From Tessaracoccus flavus (GTDB taxonomy: Bacteria; Actinomycetota; Actinomycetes; Propionibacteriales; Propionibacteriaceae), in the NCBI RefSeq assembly GCF_001997295.1, contig NZ_CP019605.1, positions 1,116,001 through 1,180,000 on the forward strand: a stretch of 64,000 bases of DNA, given 5' to 3'. The notes under the pieces are model-generated. The model made no database searches, had not been told where the DNA came from, and saw only the letters and a program-made list of their open reading frames with translations. Shown here piece by piece: positions 32,950 through 41,100 of the stretch. Each line of letters opens with the position of its first letter. Position 1 is the first letter of the stretch. A program made the position numbers and the translations under genes.

Positions 32950-33675
32950 ATGGCGCGCAGGGTGTTCGTGATCGGGATGGGCCCCGGAGGCTTCGGGCAG
33001 CTGACGCTCGACGCCGTCGACGCGATGAACGAGGTGGACGTCTTCCTCGTGGGCGACCACAGCGACGACGCCCCCGACCTCGTCTGGCTGCGCAGCGAGG
33101 TGATCCGCCGTCACGTCGCCCGTGCTCACCGCGTGATCACGGTCCTGGATCCCGGCCGGGACCACCCACCGCCGGACGACCTGGACGATGCGCGGCTGGC
33201 CACCTACGGGCAGATCCTCGGCGGGCTGTCCGACGACCTCACCGTGGGTTTCCTGGCCTGGGGGGACCCGGTGACGTACGACTCGATCCTGCGCGTCGTC
33301 GATGCGCTCCGATCCGCCCACCCGCTCGAGGTGAAGGTAATCCCCGGCGTCAGCGCGCCGCAGGTGCTCGCGGCCGCCCACCAGATCGCACTGGACGGAC
33401 GCGCGGTCCACATCACGACCGGTCCAAGGCTGTTGTCGGACTACGACCCGGGGCTGGGTGATGTCGTGGTGCTCAACGACCCCGACCTCACCTGCCGGGG
33501 ATTGGCGGAGGAGTTCCCGGACCTCGAGATCTTCTGGGGTGCCTTCCTCGGCACGGAGGATCAGGTGCTCGCCAACGGCCCCCTGCGACAGGTACTGCCG
33601 GACCTCGTGGACCTGCGGGACAAGCTGCAGGCCCATCACGGATGGCTGAACGACACCTATCTCCTGCGTCCGTAA
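32950..33675 (+). CDS. cobF: Precorrin-6A synthase (deacetylating) CobF-like methyltransferase
   Basis: A tetrapyrrole (SAM-dependent) methylase of 241 residues. The N-terminal VFVIGMGPGGFGQLTLDA is the SAM-binding glycine motif, and VGFLAWGDPVTYDSILR and VIPGVSAPQVLAAAHQI are the other conserved segments. CobF methylates precorrin-5 at C-1 with loss of acetate in aerobic cobalamin synthesis. No other cob genes are nearby, so it is isolated. It may serve a pathway encoded elsewhere, or be a divergent paralogue. ATG 32950. Confidence 0.82.
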   Translation: MARRVFVIGMGPGGFGQLTLDAVDAMNEVDVFLVGDHSDDAPDLVWLRSEVIRRHVARAHRVITVLDPGRDHPPPDDLDDARLATYGQILGGLSDDLTVGFLAWGDPVTYDSILRVVDALRSAHPLEVKVIPGVSAPQVLAAAHQIALDGRAVHITTGPRLLSDYDPGLGDVVVLNDPDLTCRGLAEEFPDLEIFWGAFLGTEDQVLANGPLRQVLPDLVDLRDKLQAHHGWLNDTYLLRP

Positions 33676-33748
33676 CGTGGGCGGTCCCACGCGTTGGACG
33701 TCGCTGGGTCTAGGTTGACCGCGTTCCCCCGACCGGAAGGCACCAGCG

Positions 33749-35161
33749 ATGCAGCAGCTCCAGGACATTCTCGATTCAACGGCCTCATTCGTCTGGGGCC
33801 CGCTTTTCCTCATCCCTCTTCTCCTTCTCACGGGGCTGTGGCTGACCGTGCGTCTGCGCGGGATCCAGTTCCGGACCCTCGGGTCAGCGATGAGGCTGGC
33901 GCTCTGGGAACGCCATGACCATGACGCCGAGGGCGGCGACATCTCCCATTTCCAGGCGCTCACCACCGCGCTCGCCGCCACGGTGGGCGTCGGCAACATC
34001 GTGGGCGTCGCCACCGCCATCTCGATCGGGGGACCGGGGGCGCTGTTCTGGATGTGGGTGACGGGCCTGGTCGGCATGGCCTCCAAGTACTCCGAGGCCT
34101 TCCTGGCCGTGCGGTTCCGCACCGTCGACGACAAGGGCGAGGTCTCGGGCGGCCCGCAGTACTACCTCAAGAAGGCGCTCCCCGGACAGTGGGGTGTGGC
34201 GCTCAGCATCATCTTCGCCGTGTTCGCGGTGCTGGCGAGCTTCGGCATCGGCAACATGACCCAGGGCAACGCGGTGGCGGCCAACATGGAGGACGCCTTC
34301 GGCGTGCCGACGCAGATCACCGCCATCGTCCTGGCCGTGTTCGTGGGCCTCGTCATCCTTGGCGGGATCAAGGTCATCGGGCGGGTCACCGCAGCGTTCG
34401 TGCCGATCATGATCGTCCTGTACGTCCTGGGAGCGCTGTTCATCCTGGCCGTCAACATCACCGACGTGCCAGGTGCCTTCGCCCTCATCTTCGGGCAGGC
34501 GTTCACCGGGCAGGCTGCCACCGGTGGCGCCATCGGCGGACTCATGATCGCCATCCAGATGGGTGTTGCCCGCGGCATCTTCTCCAACGAATCGGGCATG
34601 GGCTCCGCTGCGATCGCGGCGGCCGCCGCGAAGACCACGCACCCCGTCCGCCAGGGGCTCGTCTCGATGACGCAGACGTTCATCGACACCATCATCGTCG
34701 TGAGTTGCACCGGCCTCGTGCTGGTCACCACCGGAGTCTGGGAGGCCGACGCGAACGCCGCGGTGCTGACCTCCATGGCGTTCAGCACCGGGCTCCCCGG
34801 CAACTGGGGGCAGTACATCGTGGCGCTGGGCGTGGTGATGTTCGCATCCTCGACCATCCTCGGGTGGTCCTACTACGGCGACCGGTGCGTCGAGAGGCTG
34901 TTCGGGGCGCGCGCGACGCTCGCCTACCGCATCGTCTTCACGCTCGTTGTCTACGTCGGCGCGACGATCCCGCTCGGCATCGTCTGGTCGTTCGCCGACG
35001 TCATGAACGGTCTGATGGCCCTGCCCAACCTCATCGGTCTGCTCATCCTGTCCGGACTCATCGCCCGCGAGACCGCCCACTACCTGAAGAACGATCCGAA
35101 GCTTCGTGCCGGACGCACCGAGGTGGACGACTTCATGGCCGACCAGGTGCGGGAAGCCTAG
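33749..35161 (+). CDS. Sodium:alanine/glycine symporter (AGCS family)
   Basis: A 470-residue transporter with about 11 membrane helices. The AGCS signature is GNIVGVATAISIGGPGALFWMW near residues 78-100 (seen as VGNIVGVATAISIGGP). Also conserved are VSGGPQYYLKKALPG, the ANESGMG-type motif in GIFSNESGMGSAAIAAAAAK, and SSTILGWSYYGDRC. It probably takes up alanine or glycine with Na+ at the inner membrane. The N-terminus (TASFVWGPLFLIPLLL) is the first helix. The start is ATG 33749 after GGAAGG. Confidence 0.92.
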   Translation: MQQLQDILDSTASFVWGPLFLIPLLLLTGLWLTVRLRGIQFRTLGSAMRLALWERHDHDAEGGDISHFQALTTALAATVGVGNIVGVATAISIGGPGALFWMWVTGLVGMASKYSEAFLAVRFRTVDDKGEVSGGPQYYLKKALPGQWGVALSIIFAVFAVLASFGIGNMTQGNAVAANMEDAFGVPTQITAIVLAVFVGLVILGGIKVIGRVTAAFVPIMIVLYVLGALFILAVNITDVPGAFALIFGQAFTGQAATGGAIGGLMIAIQMGVARGIFSNESGMGSAAIAAAAAKTTHPVRQGLVSMTQTFIDTIIVVSCTGLVLVTTGVWEADANAAVLTSMAFSTGLPGNWGQYIVALGVVMFASSTILGWSYYGDRCVERLFGARATLAYRIVFTLVVYVGATIPLGIVWSFADVMNGLMALPNLIGLLILSGLIARETAHYLKNDPKLRAGRTEVDDFMADQVREA

Positions 35162-35169
35162 GTGACGCC

Positions 35170-35595
35170 GTGAAGGATTCAATGCGCCCGGGGATCACCG
35201 GAACCCTGTCGGTCACGGTGGATGAGTCGCTGACCGTTCCGGAAGTCAGCAGCAAGTACCCGCGGTTCGCGGAGATGCCGCAGGTGTTCGCCACGGGGTA
35301 CATGGTCGCCTTCGCCGAGTGCACGGCGATGGAGGCGATGGCACCTCACCTCGACGAGGGGGAGGACTCCGTCGGCATCGGCGTGGACATGACCCACACC
35401 GCCCCGACGCCGGTCGGCCTGACCGTGACCGCGGTGGCGGAGCTCGTGGAGGTGGACGGCCGAATCCTGACCTTCACCGTGACGCTCAGCGACGACGCCG
35501 GACCCATCGGCGAGGGACGCCACACGAGGGCGGTCATCAACCGCGAGAAGTTCGATGCCGGCGTCCAGAGGCGGCGCGAGTCGATCGAGCGATGA
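35170..35595 (+). CDS. Hotdog-fold thioesterase (fluoroacetyl-CoA thioesterase-like)
   Basis: A hotdog thioesterase of 141 residues, FlK-like. Typical features are the opening MRPGITGTLSVTVDESLTVP, the active-site helix FAECTAMEAMAPHLDEGE (Glu-Cys/Thr type) and VGIGVDMTHTAPTPVGLTV. FlK itself hydrolyses fluoroacetyl-CoA; housekeeping relatives have unknown substrates. Start GTG 35170 or ATG 35182. The stop overlaps the next gene as ATGA, so the two are coupled. Confidence 0.85.
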   Translation: MKDSMRPGITGTLSVTVDESLTVPEVSSKYPRFAEMPQVFATGYMVAFAECTAMEAMAPHLDEGEDSVGIGVDMTHTAPTPVGLTVTAVAELVEVDGRILTFTVTLSDDAGPIGEGRHTRAVINREKFDAGVQRRRESIER

Positions 35596-36611
35596 CCGAC
35601 CCGGCCGAGGCCCTGCGCGAGTACGCGTTCTGGCTGGAGCGTGAGCGGGCAGACACCTACCGCGTGCGCGCCTTCCGCGACGCCGCAGACCTGGCCGAGG
35701 CCATCCCCGAGCCAGATCGTCCGAGGACGGAGGCGGGATGGCGGGAACTGCCCGGGTTCGGTCCCAAGACGGCGGCCGTCGCCGCCGCCGCCTGCGCTGG
35801 TCGGGTGGCTGACTCGCTGGCCGCCCGTCGCGAGGCCGGGGGCACGTCGCTGGACCCGCGTGGCGACGCGCTCCGGCGCCAGCTACGGGGCGACCTCCAC
35901 ACGCACACCACCTGGTCGGACGGGGGCTCCTCCGTCGCGGAGATGGCGCGGGTGGCCGAGAGCCTCGGGCACGAATACTTCGCCGTCACGGACCATTCGC
36001 CCCGGCTTCGCGTCGCCAACGGCCTCAGCCGTGAGCGGCTGCTGGCGCAGTGGGACGAGATCGACCGGGTCCAGGCCGGGCGCAGCGTCCGCATCCTGAA
36101 GGGCATTGAGGTCGACATCCTCGCCGACGGCGGCCTGGACCAGGGCCCGGACCTGCTGTCGCGTCTCGACGTCGTCACCGCCAGCGTCCACTCCGACCTG
36201 CGCGCCGATTCGGCCGCCATGACCGCCAGGATGGTCGCCGCCGTCGCCAACCCGGTCACCACGGTCTTGGGGCACTGCACCGGCAGGAAGCTCAGGAAGG
36301 ACGGCTCCTGGCGACCCGAGTCCGGCTTCGACGCGGAGATCGTCTTCGCTGCCTGCGCGATGTTCGGGGTGGCGGTGGAGATCAACTCGCGGCCGGAGCG
36401 GCAGGATCCGCCGATGGAACTCATTCGCCTGGCCGGCGAGGCCGGCTGCCTGTTCGCCATCGATTCGGACGCGCACGCGCCCGGCCAGTTGGACTTCCTC
36501 ACTTACGGCGCCGCGCGCGCCGCCGAGGCCGGAATCGACCCGGACCGCATCATCACGACCTGGCCCGTCGCGAAGCTCCTCGATCACGCGCGGCGACACA
36601 CCAAGCCCTGA
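35592..36611 (+). CDS. HhH-PHP domain protein (DNA polymerase X-like PHP phosphoesterase)
   Basis: A 339-residue protein. Residues 1-85 hold a helix-hairpin-helix region (GWRELPGFGPKTAAVAAAAC). Residues 95-330 hold a PHP metallophosphoesterase: GDLHTHTTWSDG, YFAVTDHSPRL, GIEVDILADGGLD, ASVHSDL and AIDSDAHAPGQLD hold the metal ligands. This matches the C-terminal half of bacterial PolX, without the polymerase domain. An activity on 3'-blocked DNA ends is plausible but inferred. It overlaps the thioesterase gene by four bases. Confidence 0.85.
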   Translation: MTDPAEALREYAFWLERERADTYRVRAFRDAADLAEAIPEPDRPRTEAGWRELPGFGPKTAAVAAAACAGRVADSLAARREAGGTSLDPRGDALRRQLRGDLHTHTTWSDGGSSVAEMARVAESLGHEYFAVTDHSPRLRVANGLSRERLLAQWDEIDRVQAGRSVRILKGIEVDILADGGLDQGPDLLSRLDVVTASVHSDLRADSAAMTARMVAAVANPVTTVLGHCTGRKLRKDGSWRPESGFDAEIVFAACAMFGVAVEINSRPERQDPPMELIRLAGEAGCLFAIDSDAHAPGQLDFLTYGAARAAEAGIDPDRIITTWPVAKLLDHARRHTKP

Positions 36612-36703
36612 CCTGCCCCCGGGCAATGCCGCCGATCCCTTCCGGCAACGGCCGGAGCCGGTTACGCTGAACCGAAACCACTGTCTACGTGGAGGAGGAA
36701 ACC

Positions 36704-37411
36704 ATGCCTGACTGGCCTATCTGGGTATGGGTGCTGATCGTCGTGATCGCGCTCATCGTCATTGTCGCCATCGTGGCCGGAGCCAAGGAGAAGCAGGTTG
36801 CGGACCGTCAGCGAGCCGAGGAGCTCCGCTCCAAGGCGACGCAGGAGGAGCACCTGCTCGGTAAGCGCCGTGAGAGGGCCGATGAACTCGGGTCGCAGGC
36901 TGAGGCCGCCCGATCCGCGGCCCTGCTCGAGGCCGAGCGAGCGGAGCGGCTCCGTGAAGAGGCAGAGGCCGCCGAGGAGCGGGCCGCCTATGCCACTGAA
37001 GACGCCGAAGTCCTCATCACAGAGGCTGACCGCAGCCACGCTGACTACGAGCGGGCCGAGAAGGAGCACGACGAGATGATCCGTGAGGCAGACCGTCGGG
37101 ATCCTGACGTGCGCACCGACCGGGACGGGAACCGCATCCTCGGTGAGGACGACCACCGGGGCGTCGATCCTGACGGCGACGGCCTTCTTGACCGTGACCC
37201 CGACGAAGACGTCCGACTCCGAGACGCGGGGCGCCCGATCGACGACACTCGCGACGCCGGACTCCACCGGGACGACCACGCCGACACGGACGTCGACCTC
37301 GGCAGCTCGGACCTCGACGACGACGGCCCCGCCTACGACGACCAGGGCCGTCGGCTGGACCCATACGGCAACCCGGTCGAGGACTACCCCGACGACGACA
37401 GGAGGCTCTGA
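36704..37411 (+). CDS. Single-pass membrane protein with coiled coil and acidic repeat tail
   Basis: A 235-residue protein. An N-terminal helix (WVLIVVIALIVIVAIVAGA, about residues 8-26) is followed by a charged coiled coil to residue 145 or so (RAEELRSKATQEEHLL, AERAERLREEAEAAEERAA). The last 90 residues are Asp-rich, with DxDGD-type segments (DRDGNRIL, DPDGDGLLDRDPDED) like thrombospondin type-3 calcium-binding repeats. Calcium binding is inferred. The ATG at 36704 follows GGAGGAGG. The next gene, two bases downstream, repeats the same acidic pattern. Confidence 0.7.
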   Translation: MPDWPIWVWVLIVVIALIVIVAIVAGAKEKQVADRQRAEELRSKATQEEHLLGKRRERADELGSQAEAARSAALLEAERAERLREEAEAAEERAAYATEDAEVLITEADRSHADYERAEKEHDEMIREADRRDPDVRTDRDGNRILGEDDHRGVDPDGDGLLDRDPDEDVRLRDAGRPIDDTRDAGLHRDDHADTDVDLGSSDLDDDGPAYDDQGRRLDPYGNPVEDYPDDDRRL

Positions 37412-37412
37412 C

Positions 37413-37649
37413 ATGGTCGACGAATCAACAGATCAGCCGCTCGGCGAACCGCTTCGCGAGGTATCCGACGAGCGCATGGACGACGGCTACCGCCGCGACG
37501 AGTTCGGGTTCCGCATCGACGACCAGGGCCACCGGGTCGATGAGGAGGGCAACCGGATCAACGCCGACGGCGAGAAGATCGACATCTACGGAGACGGGGA
37601 GGGCGGCGACATGCCCGTGCCACCCATCCCACCGAGGCTTCACCAGTAG
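37413..37649 (+). CDS. Small acidic repeat protein, partner of the preceding gene
   Basis: A 78-residue protein without membrane helix. The centre is a run of near-octapeptide repeats: GFRIDDQG, HRVDEEGN, RINADGEK, IDIYGDGE. They resemble the acidic tail encoded just upstream (DDQGRRLDPYGNPV). The ATG at 37413 begins two bases after the previous stop, with GGAGG upstream. The two genes probably act together. No named family is recognised. Confidence 0.65.
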   Translation: MVDESTDQPLGEPLREVSDERMDDGYRRDEFGFRIDDQGHRVDEEGNRINADGEKIDIYGDGEGGDMPVPPIPPRLHQ

Positions 37650-37673
37650 CCCCGTCGCCATTCGTCACCACCA

Positions 37674-37704
37674 CCGCGCCCCCCGGAATGCCCGGGGGGC
37701 GCGG
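37674..37704 (+). terminator. GC-rich terminator hairpin before aceE
   Basis: CCGCGCCCCCCGG (37674-37686) pairs perfectly with CCGGGGGGCGCGG (37692-37704) around AATGC. It ends the acidic-repeat gene pair. No T-run is present. Confidence 0.7.
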
Positions 37705-37763
37705 CGCTGTCTGGACCCCCACCGGGCACCTGCAGTGCGTAGTAGGGTGGTGAACCGACACGC

Positions 37764-37776
37764 TCACACGATGTGA
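37764..37776. promoter_or_regulatory. Palindrome upstream of aceE, candidate operator
   Basis: TCACACGATGTGA is a TCACA-N3-TGTGA palindrome 30 bases before the aceE start. TAGGGT just upstream could be a -10. Regulator unknown. Confidence 0.4.
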
Positions 37777-37805
37777 TGCCGCTTGCTCTACCGAGAGGAA
37801 CTTTC

Positions 37806-40565
37806 GTGAGTCAGAACGAGGCCGGACCGATCCTGAATGGTCTGCCCACCAATCTGCCGGACATCGATCCCGCGGAGACCGCCGAGTGGCTGGAATCCCT
37901 CGACGGGGTCATCGATGCCGGAGGCCGGAACCGCGCCCGGTACGTGATGCTGAAGCTCCTCGAGCGGGCACGCGAGCGGCACATCGGAGTGCCTTCGTTG
38001 ACCGGCACGGACTACGTCAACACCATCCCCGCAGCCAAGGAGCCCGCCTTCCCGGGGGACGAGACCCTTGAGCGTGGCATCCGCCGTCTCCTGCGCTGGA
38101 ACGCCGCCATCATGGTGCACCGCGCCCAGCGCCCCGGCATCGGCGTCGGCGGACACATCGCGTCGTACGCGTCGTCCGCCACCCTCTACGAAGTCGGCTT
38201 CAACCACTTCTTCCGCGGGAAGGACCACCCGGGCGGCGGCGACCAGATCTTCTTCCAGGGACACGCGTCGCCGGGCATGTACGCCCGCGCCTACCTTGAG
38301 GGACGACTCGACGAGGTCGACCTCGACGGCTTCCGGCAGGAGCACTCCCACATCGTCGACGGTGAAGTGCGTGCACTGCCGAGCTACCCGCACCCGCACC
38401 AGATGCCCAAGTTCTGGGAGTTCCCGACGGTGTCGATGGGCCTCGGGCCCCTCAACGCGATCTACCAGGCGCAGTTCAACCGCTACCTCCACAACCGCGG
38501 CATCAAGGACACCTCCGACCAGCGCGTCTGGGCCTTCCTGGGCGACGGCGAGATGGACGAGCCCGAATCGCGCGGCGTCCTGCAGCTTGCCGCCAACGAG
38601 GAGCTCGACAACCTGACGTTCGTCGTCAACTGCAACCTGCAGCGGCTCGACGGCCCGGTGCGCGGCAACGGCAAGATCGTCCAGGAACTCGAGGCCTTCT
38701 TCCGCGGCGCGGGCTGGAACGTCATCAAGGTGGTCTGGGGCCGCGGGTGGGACCCGCTGCTCGCCAACGATCACGAGGGCGCACTGGTCAACCTCATGAA
38801 CTCCACCACGGACGGCGACTTCCAGACCTTCAAGGCCAACGACGGCGCCTACGTGCGCAAGTTCTTCTTCGAGCGCGATCCACGGACCGCCGCCATGGTC
38901 AAGGACTGGACCGACGACGAGATCTGGCGCCTGACCCGCGGCGGGCACGACTTCGCCAAGGTCTACGGCGCCTATAAGGCAGCCACCGAATTCACCGGTG
39001 CGCCGACGGTCATCCTCGCCCACACCATCAAGGGCTACTTCCTCGGCAAACACTTCGCCGGGCGCAACGCCACGCACCAGATGAAGAAGCTCGCCCTCGA
39101 CGACCTCAAGAGCTTCCGCGACCGGGTGGACGTCCCCGTCTCCGACGCCCAGTTGGAAGAGGACCCCTACCGTCCTCCGTACATCCACCCGGGGGCCGAC
39201 GATCCCCGCATCAAGTACCTCCAGGCACGCCGCGCGGAGCTCGGCGGGTACCTGCCGGAGCGACGTGGCGACCGCAAGTTCATCTCGCTGCCGGGGGACA
39301 AGTCCTACGAATCCTCGAAGAAGGGTTCGGGCAACCAGCAGGTGGCCACCACGATGGCGTTCGTGAGGCTGCTCAAGGACCTCATGCGCGACAAGGAGTT
39401 CGCCCCCCGCGTCGTGCCGATCATCCCGGACGAGGCGCGTACGTTCGGTATGGACGCCTTCTTCCCCACGATCAAGATCTACAACCCGCACGGTCAGAAC
39501 TACACCCCGGTGGATAACGAGCTGTTCCTCAGCTATCGGGAGTCGAAGACCGGCCAGATCCTGCACACCGGCATCAACGAGGCGGGCTCCGTCGGCGCCT
39601 TCACGGCGGCCGGCTCGTCCTACGCCACGCACGGCGAGCCGATGGTGCCGATCTACATCTTCTACTCGATGTTCGGCTTCCAGCGCACGGGTGACGGCCT
39701 CTGGGCGGCGGCCGATCAGCTGGCGCGCGGCTTCCTCATCGGTGCCACGGCGGGGCGCACCACGCTGACCGGCGAGGGCACCCAGCACATGGACGGCCAC
39801 TCGCCGCTGCTCGCCTCCACCAACGCCGCGGTGGTCTCCTACGACCCGGCCTACGGTTACGAGATCGCACACATCGTGCGCGACGGACTGCGTCGGATGT
39901 ACGGGGAGAAGCCCGAGGACATCATCTACTACCTCACTGTGTACAACGAGCCCATCGTGCAGCCCGCCGAACCTGAGGGCGTGGAGGTCGAGGGGATACT
40001 CCGCGGCATGTACCTGCTCAAGCCCGGCAACTTTGACGGGGTGGGGGAGGACGCCCGCCGCGCCCAGATCCTCGCCTCCGGCGTCGGCGTGCCGTGGGCC
40101 CTCGAGGCACAGGAACTGCTGAAGGCCGACTTCGGGATCGTGGCCGATGTCTGGAGCGTGACCTCCTGGGGCGAGCTCCGCCGCGAAGGCCTTGAGGCCG
40201 ACGAGGCGAAGTTCGCCGACCCGACAGGGGAGCACGACCCGATCTGGGTGGAGAAGAAGCTCGCCGACGCGCCCGGGCCTGTCGTCGCCGTCAGCGACTA
40301 CATGCGCGCAGTGCCGGACCAGATCCGCCAGTGGGTGCCGGGCGACTACACCACTCTCGGTGCCGACGGCTTCGGCTTCTCGGACACCCGCGCCGCCGCT
40401 CGACGCTTCTTCAAGATCGACGGCCCGTCCATCGCTGTGGCTGTGCTGCAGCGGCTGGCGGCCGCGGGCGAGGTGCCGATGGAGTGGGCCACGAAGGCCG
40501 CCGAGAAGTACCGGCTGGACGACGTCACGGCCGGCTCCTCCGGCAACGCCGGCGGGGACGCCTGA
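37806..40565 (+). CDS. aceE: Pyruvate dehydrogenase E1, homodimeric type
   Basis: Thiamine-diphosphate-dependent E1 of 919 residues, decarboxylating pyruvate for acetyl-CoA synthesis. The single-chain layout has [18 protein letters not shown], the TPP motif [12 protein letters not shown] ending in [19 protein letters not shown], and the pyrimidine-domain and C-terminal regions ([32 protein letters not shown]). The GTG at 37806 follows GAGAGGAA. E2 and E3 genes are not in the window. The position before DUF3052 is characteristic of actinobacteria. Confidence 0.96.
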   Translation: MSQNEAGPILNGLPTNLPDIDPAETAEWLESLDGVIDAGGRNRARYVMLKLLERARERHIGVPSLTGTDYVNTIPAAKEPAFPGDETLERGIRRLLRWNAAIMVHRAQRPGIGVGGHIASYASSATLYEVGFNHFFRGKDHPGGGDQIFFQGHASPGMYARAYLEGRLDEVDLDGFRQEHSHIVDGEVRALPSYPHPHQMPKFWEFPTVSMGLGPLNAIYQAQFNRYLHNRGIKDTSDQRVWAFLGDGEMDEPESRGVLQLAANEELDNLTFVVNCNLQRLDGPVRGNGKIVQELEAFFRGAGWNVIKVVWGRGWDPLLANDHEGALVNLMNSTTDGDFQTFKANDGAYVRKFFFERDPRTAAMVKDWTDDEIWRLTRGGHDFAKVYGAYKAATEFTGAPTVILAHTIKGYFLGKHFAGRNATHQMKKLALDDLKSFRDRVDVPVSDAQLEEDPYRPPYIHPGADDPRIKYLQARRAELGGYLPERRGDRKFISLPGDKSYESSKKGSGNQQVATTMAFVRLLKDLMRDKEFAPRVVPIIPDEARTFGMDAFFPTIKIYNPHGQNYTPVDNELFLSYRESKTGQILHTGINEAGSVGAFTAAGSSYATHGEPMVPIYIFYSMFGFQRTGDGLWAAADQLARGFLIGATAGRTTLTGEGTQHMDGHSPLLASTNAAVVSYDPAYGYEIAHIVRDGLRRMYGEKPEDIIYYLTVYNEPIVQPAEPEGVEVEGILRGMYLLKPGNFDGVGEDARRAQILASGVGVPWALEAQELLKADFGIVADVWSVTSWGELRREGLEADEAKFADPTGEHDPIWVEKKLADAPGPVVAVSDYMRAVPDQIRQWVPGDYTTLGADGFGFSDTRAAARRFFKIDGPSIAVAVLQRLAAAGEVPMEWATKAAEKYRLDDVTAGSSGNAGGDA

Positions 40566-40575
40566 CACACTCGAA

Positions 40576-40613
40576 CCGGACGGGGCCGATCACACACGAT
40601 CGGCCCCGTCCGG
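40576..40613 (+). terminator. Strong terminator hairpin after aceE
   Basis: A perfect 16-bp stem (40576-40591 with 40598-40613; CCGGACGGGGCCGATC and its complement) closes a 6-nt ACACAC loop, 11 bases after the aceE stop. Confidence 0.8.
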
Positions 40614-40689
40614 CCTGTCCGTAGCGGTCCGCGGTGGCCTAGAGCTGGCCCCCCGTGCGAAGTCGCGGCCCATCTGGCAGGCTTGGAGC

Positions 40690-41100
40690 GTGGACACCGA
40701 AGGACTCACTGGAGCCGAACTACTTGCACTCGAACCCGGATTGGTGGTGCAGGAGCTCGGCTGGGATGAGGATGTCGACGCCGATCTGCGTGACGACATC
40801 ATGGATGCCATCGACGCGGAGATGGTCGATGAACCGCTGGAAGCGGTCGACGTCGTCATCTTGTGGTGGCGCGACGACGACGGCGATGTGGCCGACGGAC
40901 TCGTGGACGCGATGACGGACCTCACCGACAAGGGCATCATCTGGCTACTGACGCCCAAGGTCGGCCGCTCGGGGTTCATCGACCCGAGCTCGGTCGCTGA
41001 AGGGGTGACCATTGCGGGTCTGTCGTTGACCAGGACGGCCAACGTCGCACCCGACTGGCAGGCGACCAAGGTGGTCCGTCCCAAGAACACCAGACGATGA
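40690..41100 (+). CDS. DUF3052 protein
   Basis: A 136-residue acidic protein of the DUF3052 family. The segment VVQELGWDEDVDADLRDDI near residue 20, VDVVILWWRDDDGDVADGL, and IIWLLTPKVGRSGFIDPSSV are characteristic. It is usually encoded beside aceE in actinobacteria. Function unknown; no cofactor motif. GTG 40690. The stop overlaps the pfk start (ATGA), so they may be coupled. Confidence 0.88.
   Translation: MDTEGLTGAELLALEPGLVVQELGWDEDVDADLRDDIMDAIDAEMVDEPLEAVDVVILWWRDDDGDVADGLVDAMTDLTDKGIIWLLTPKVGRSGFIDPSSVAEGVTIAGLSLTRTANVAPDWQATKVVRPKNTRR

Noticed and set aside
33676..33691. Terminator after cobF (CGTGGG-CGGT-CCCACG)
   Set aside because: The stem is only six base pairs with no T-run. 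It is too weak to list as a feature.
37788..40568. A 926-residue reading frame antisense to aceE
   Set aside because: It is the shadow of a high-GC gene with strong third-position bias. It has no recognisable motif, and the plus strand encodes a full E1 enzyme.
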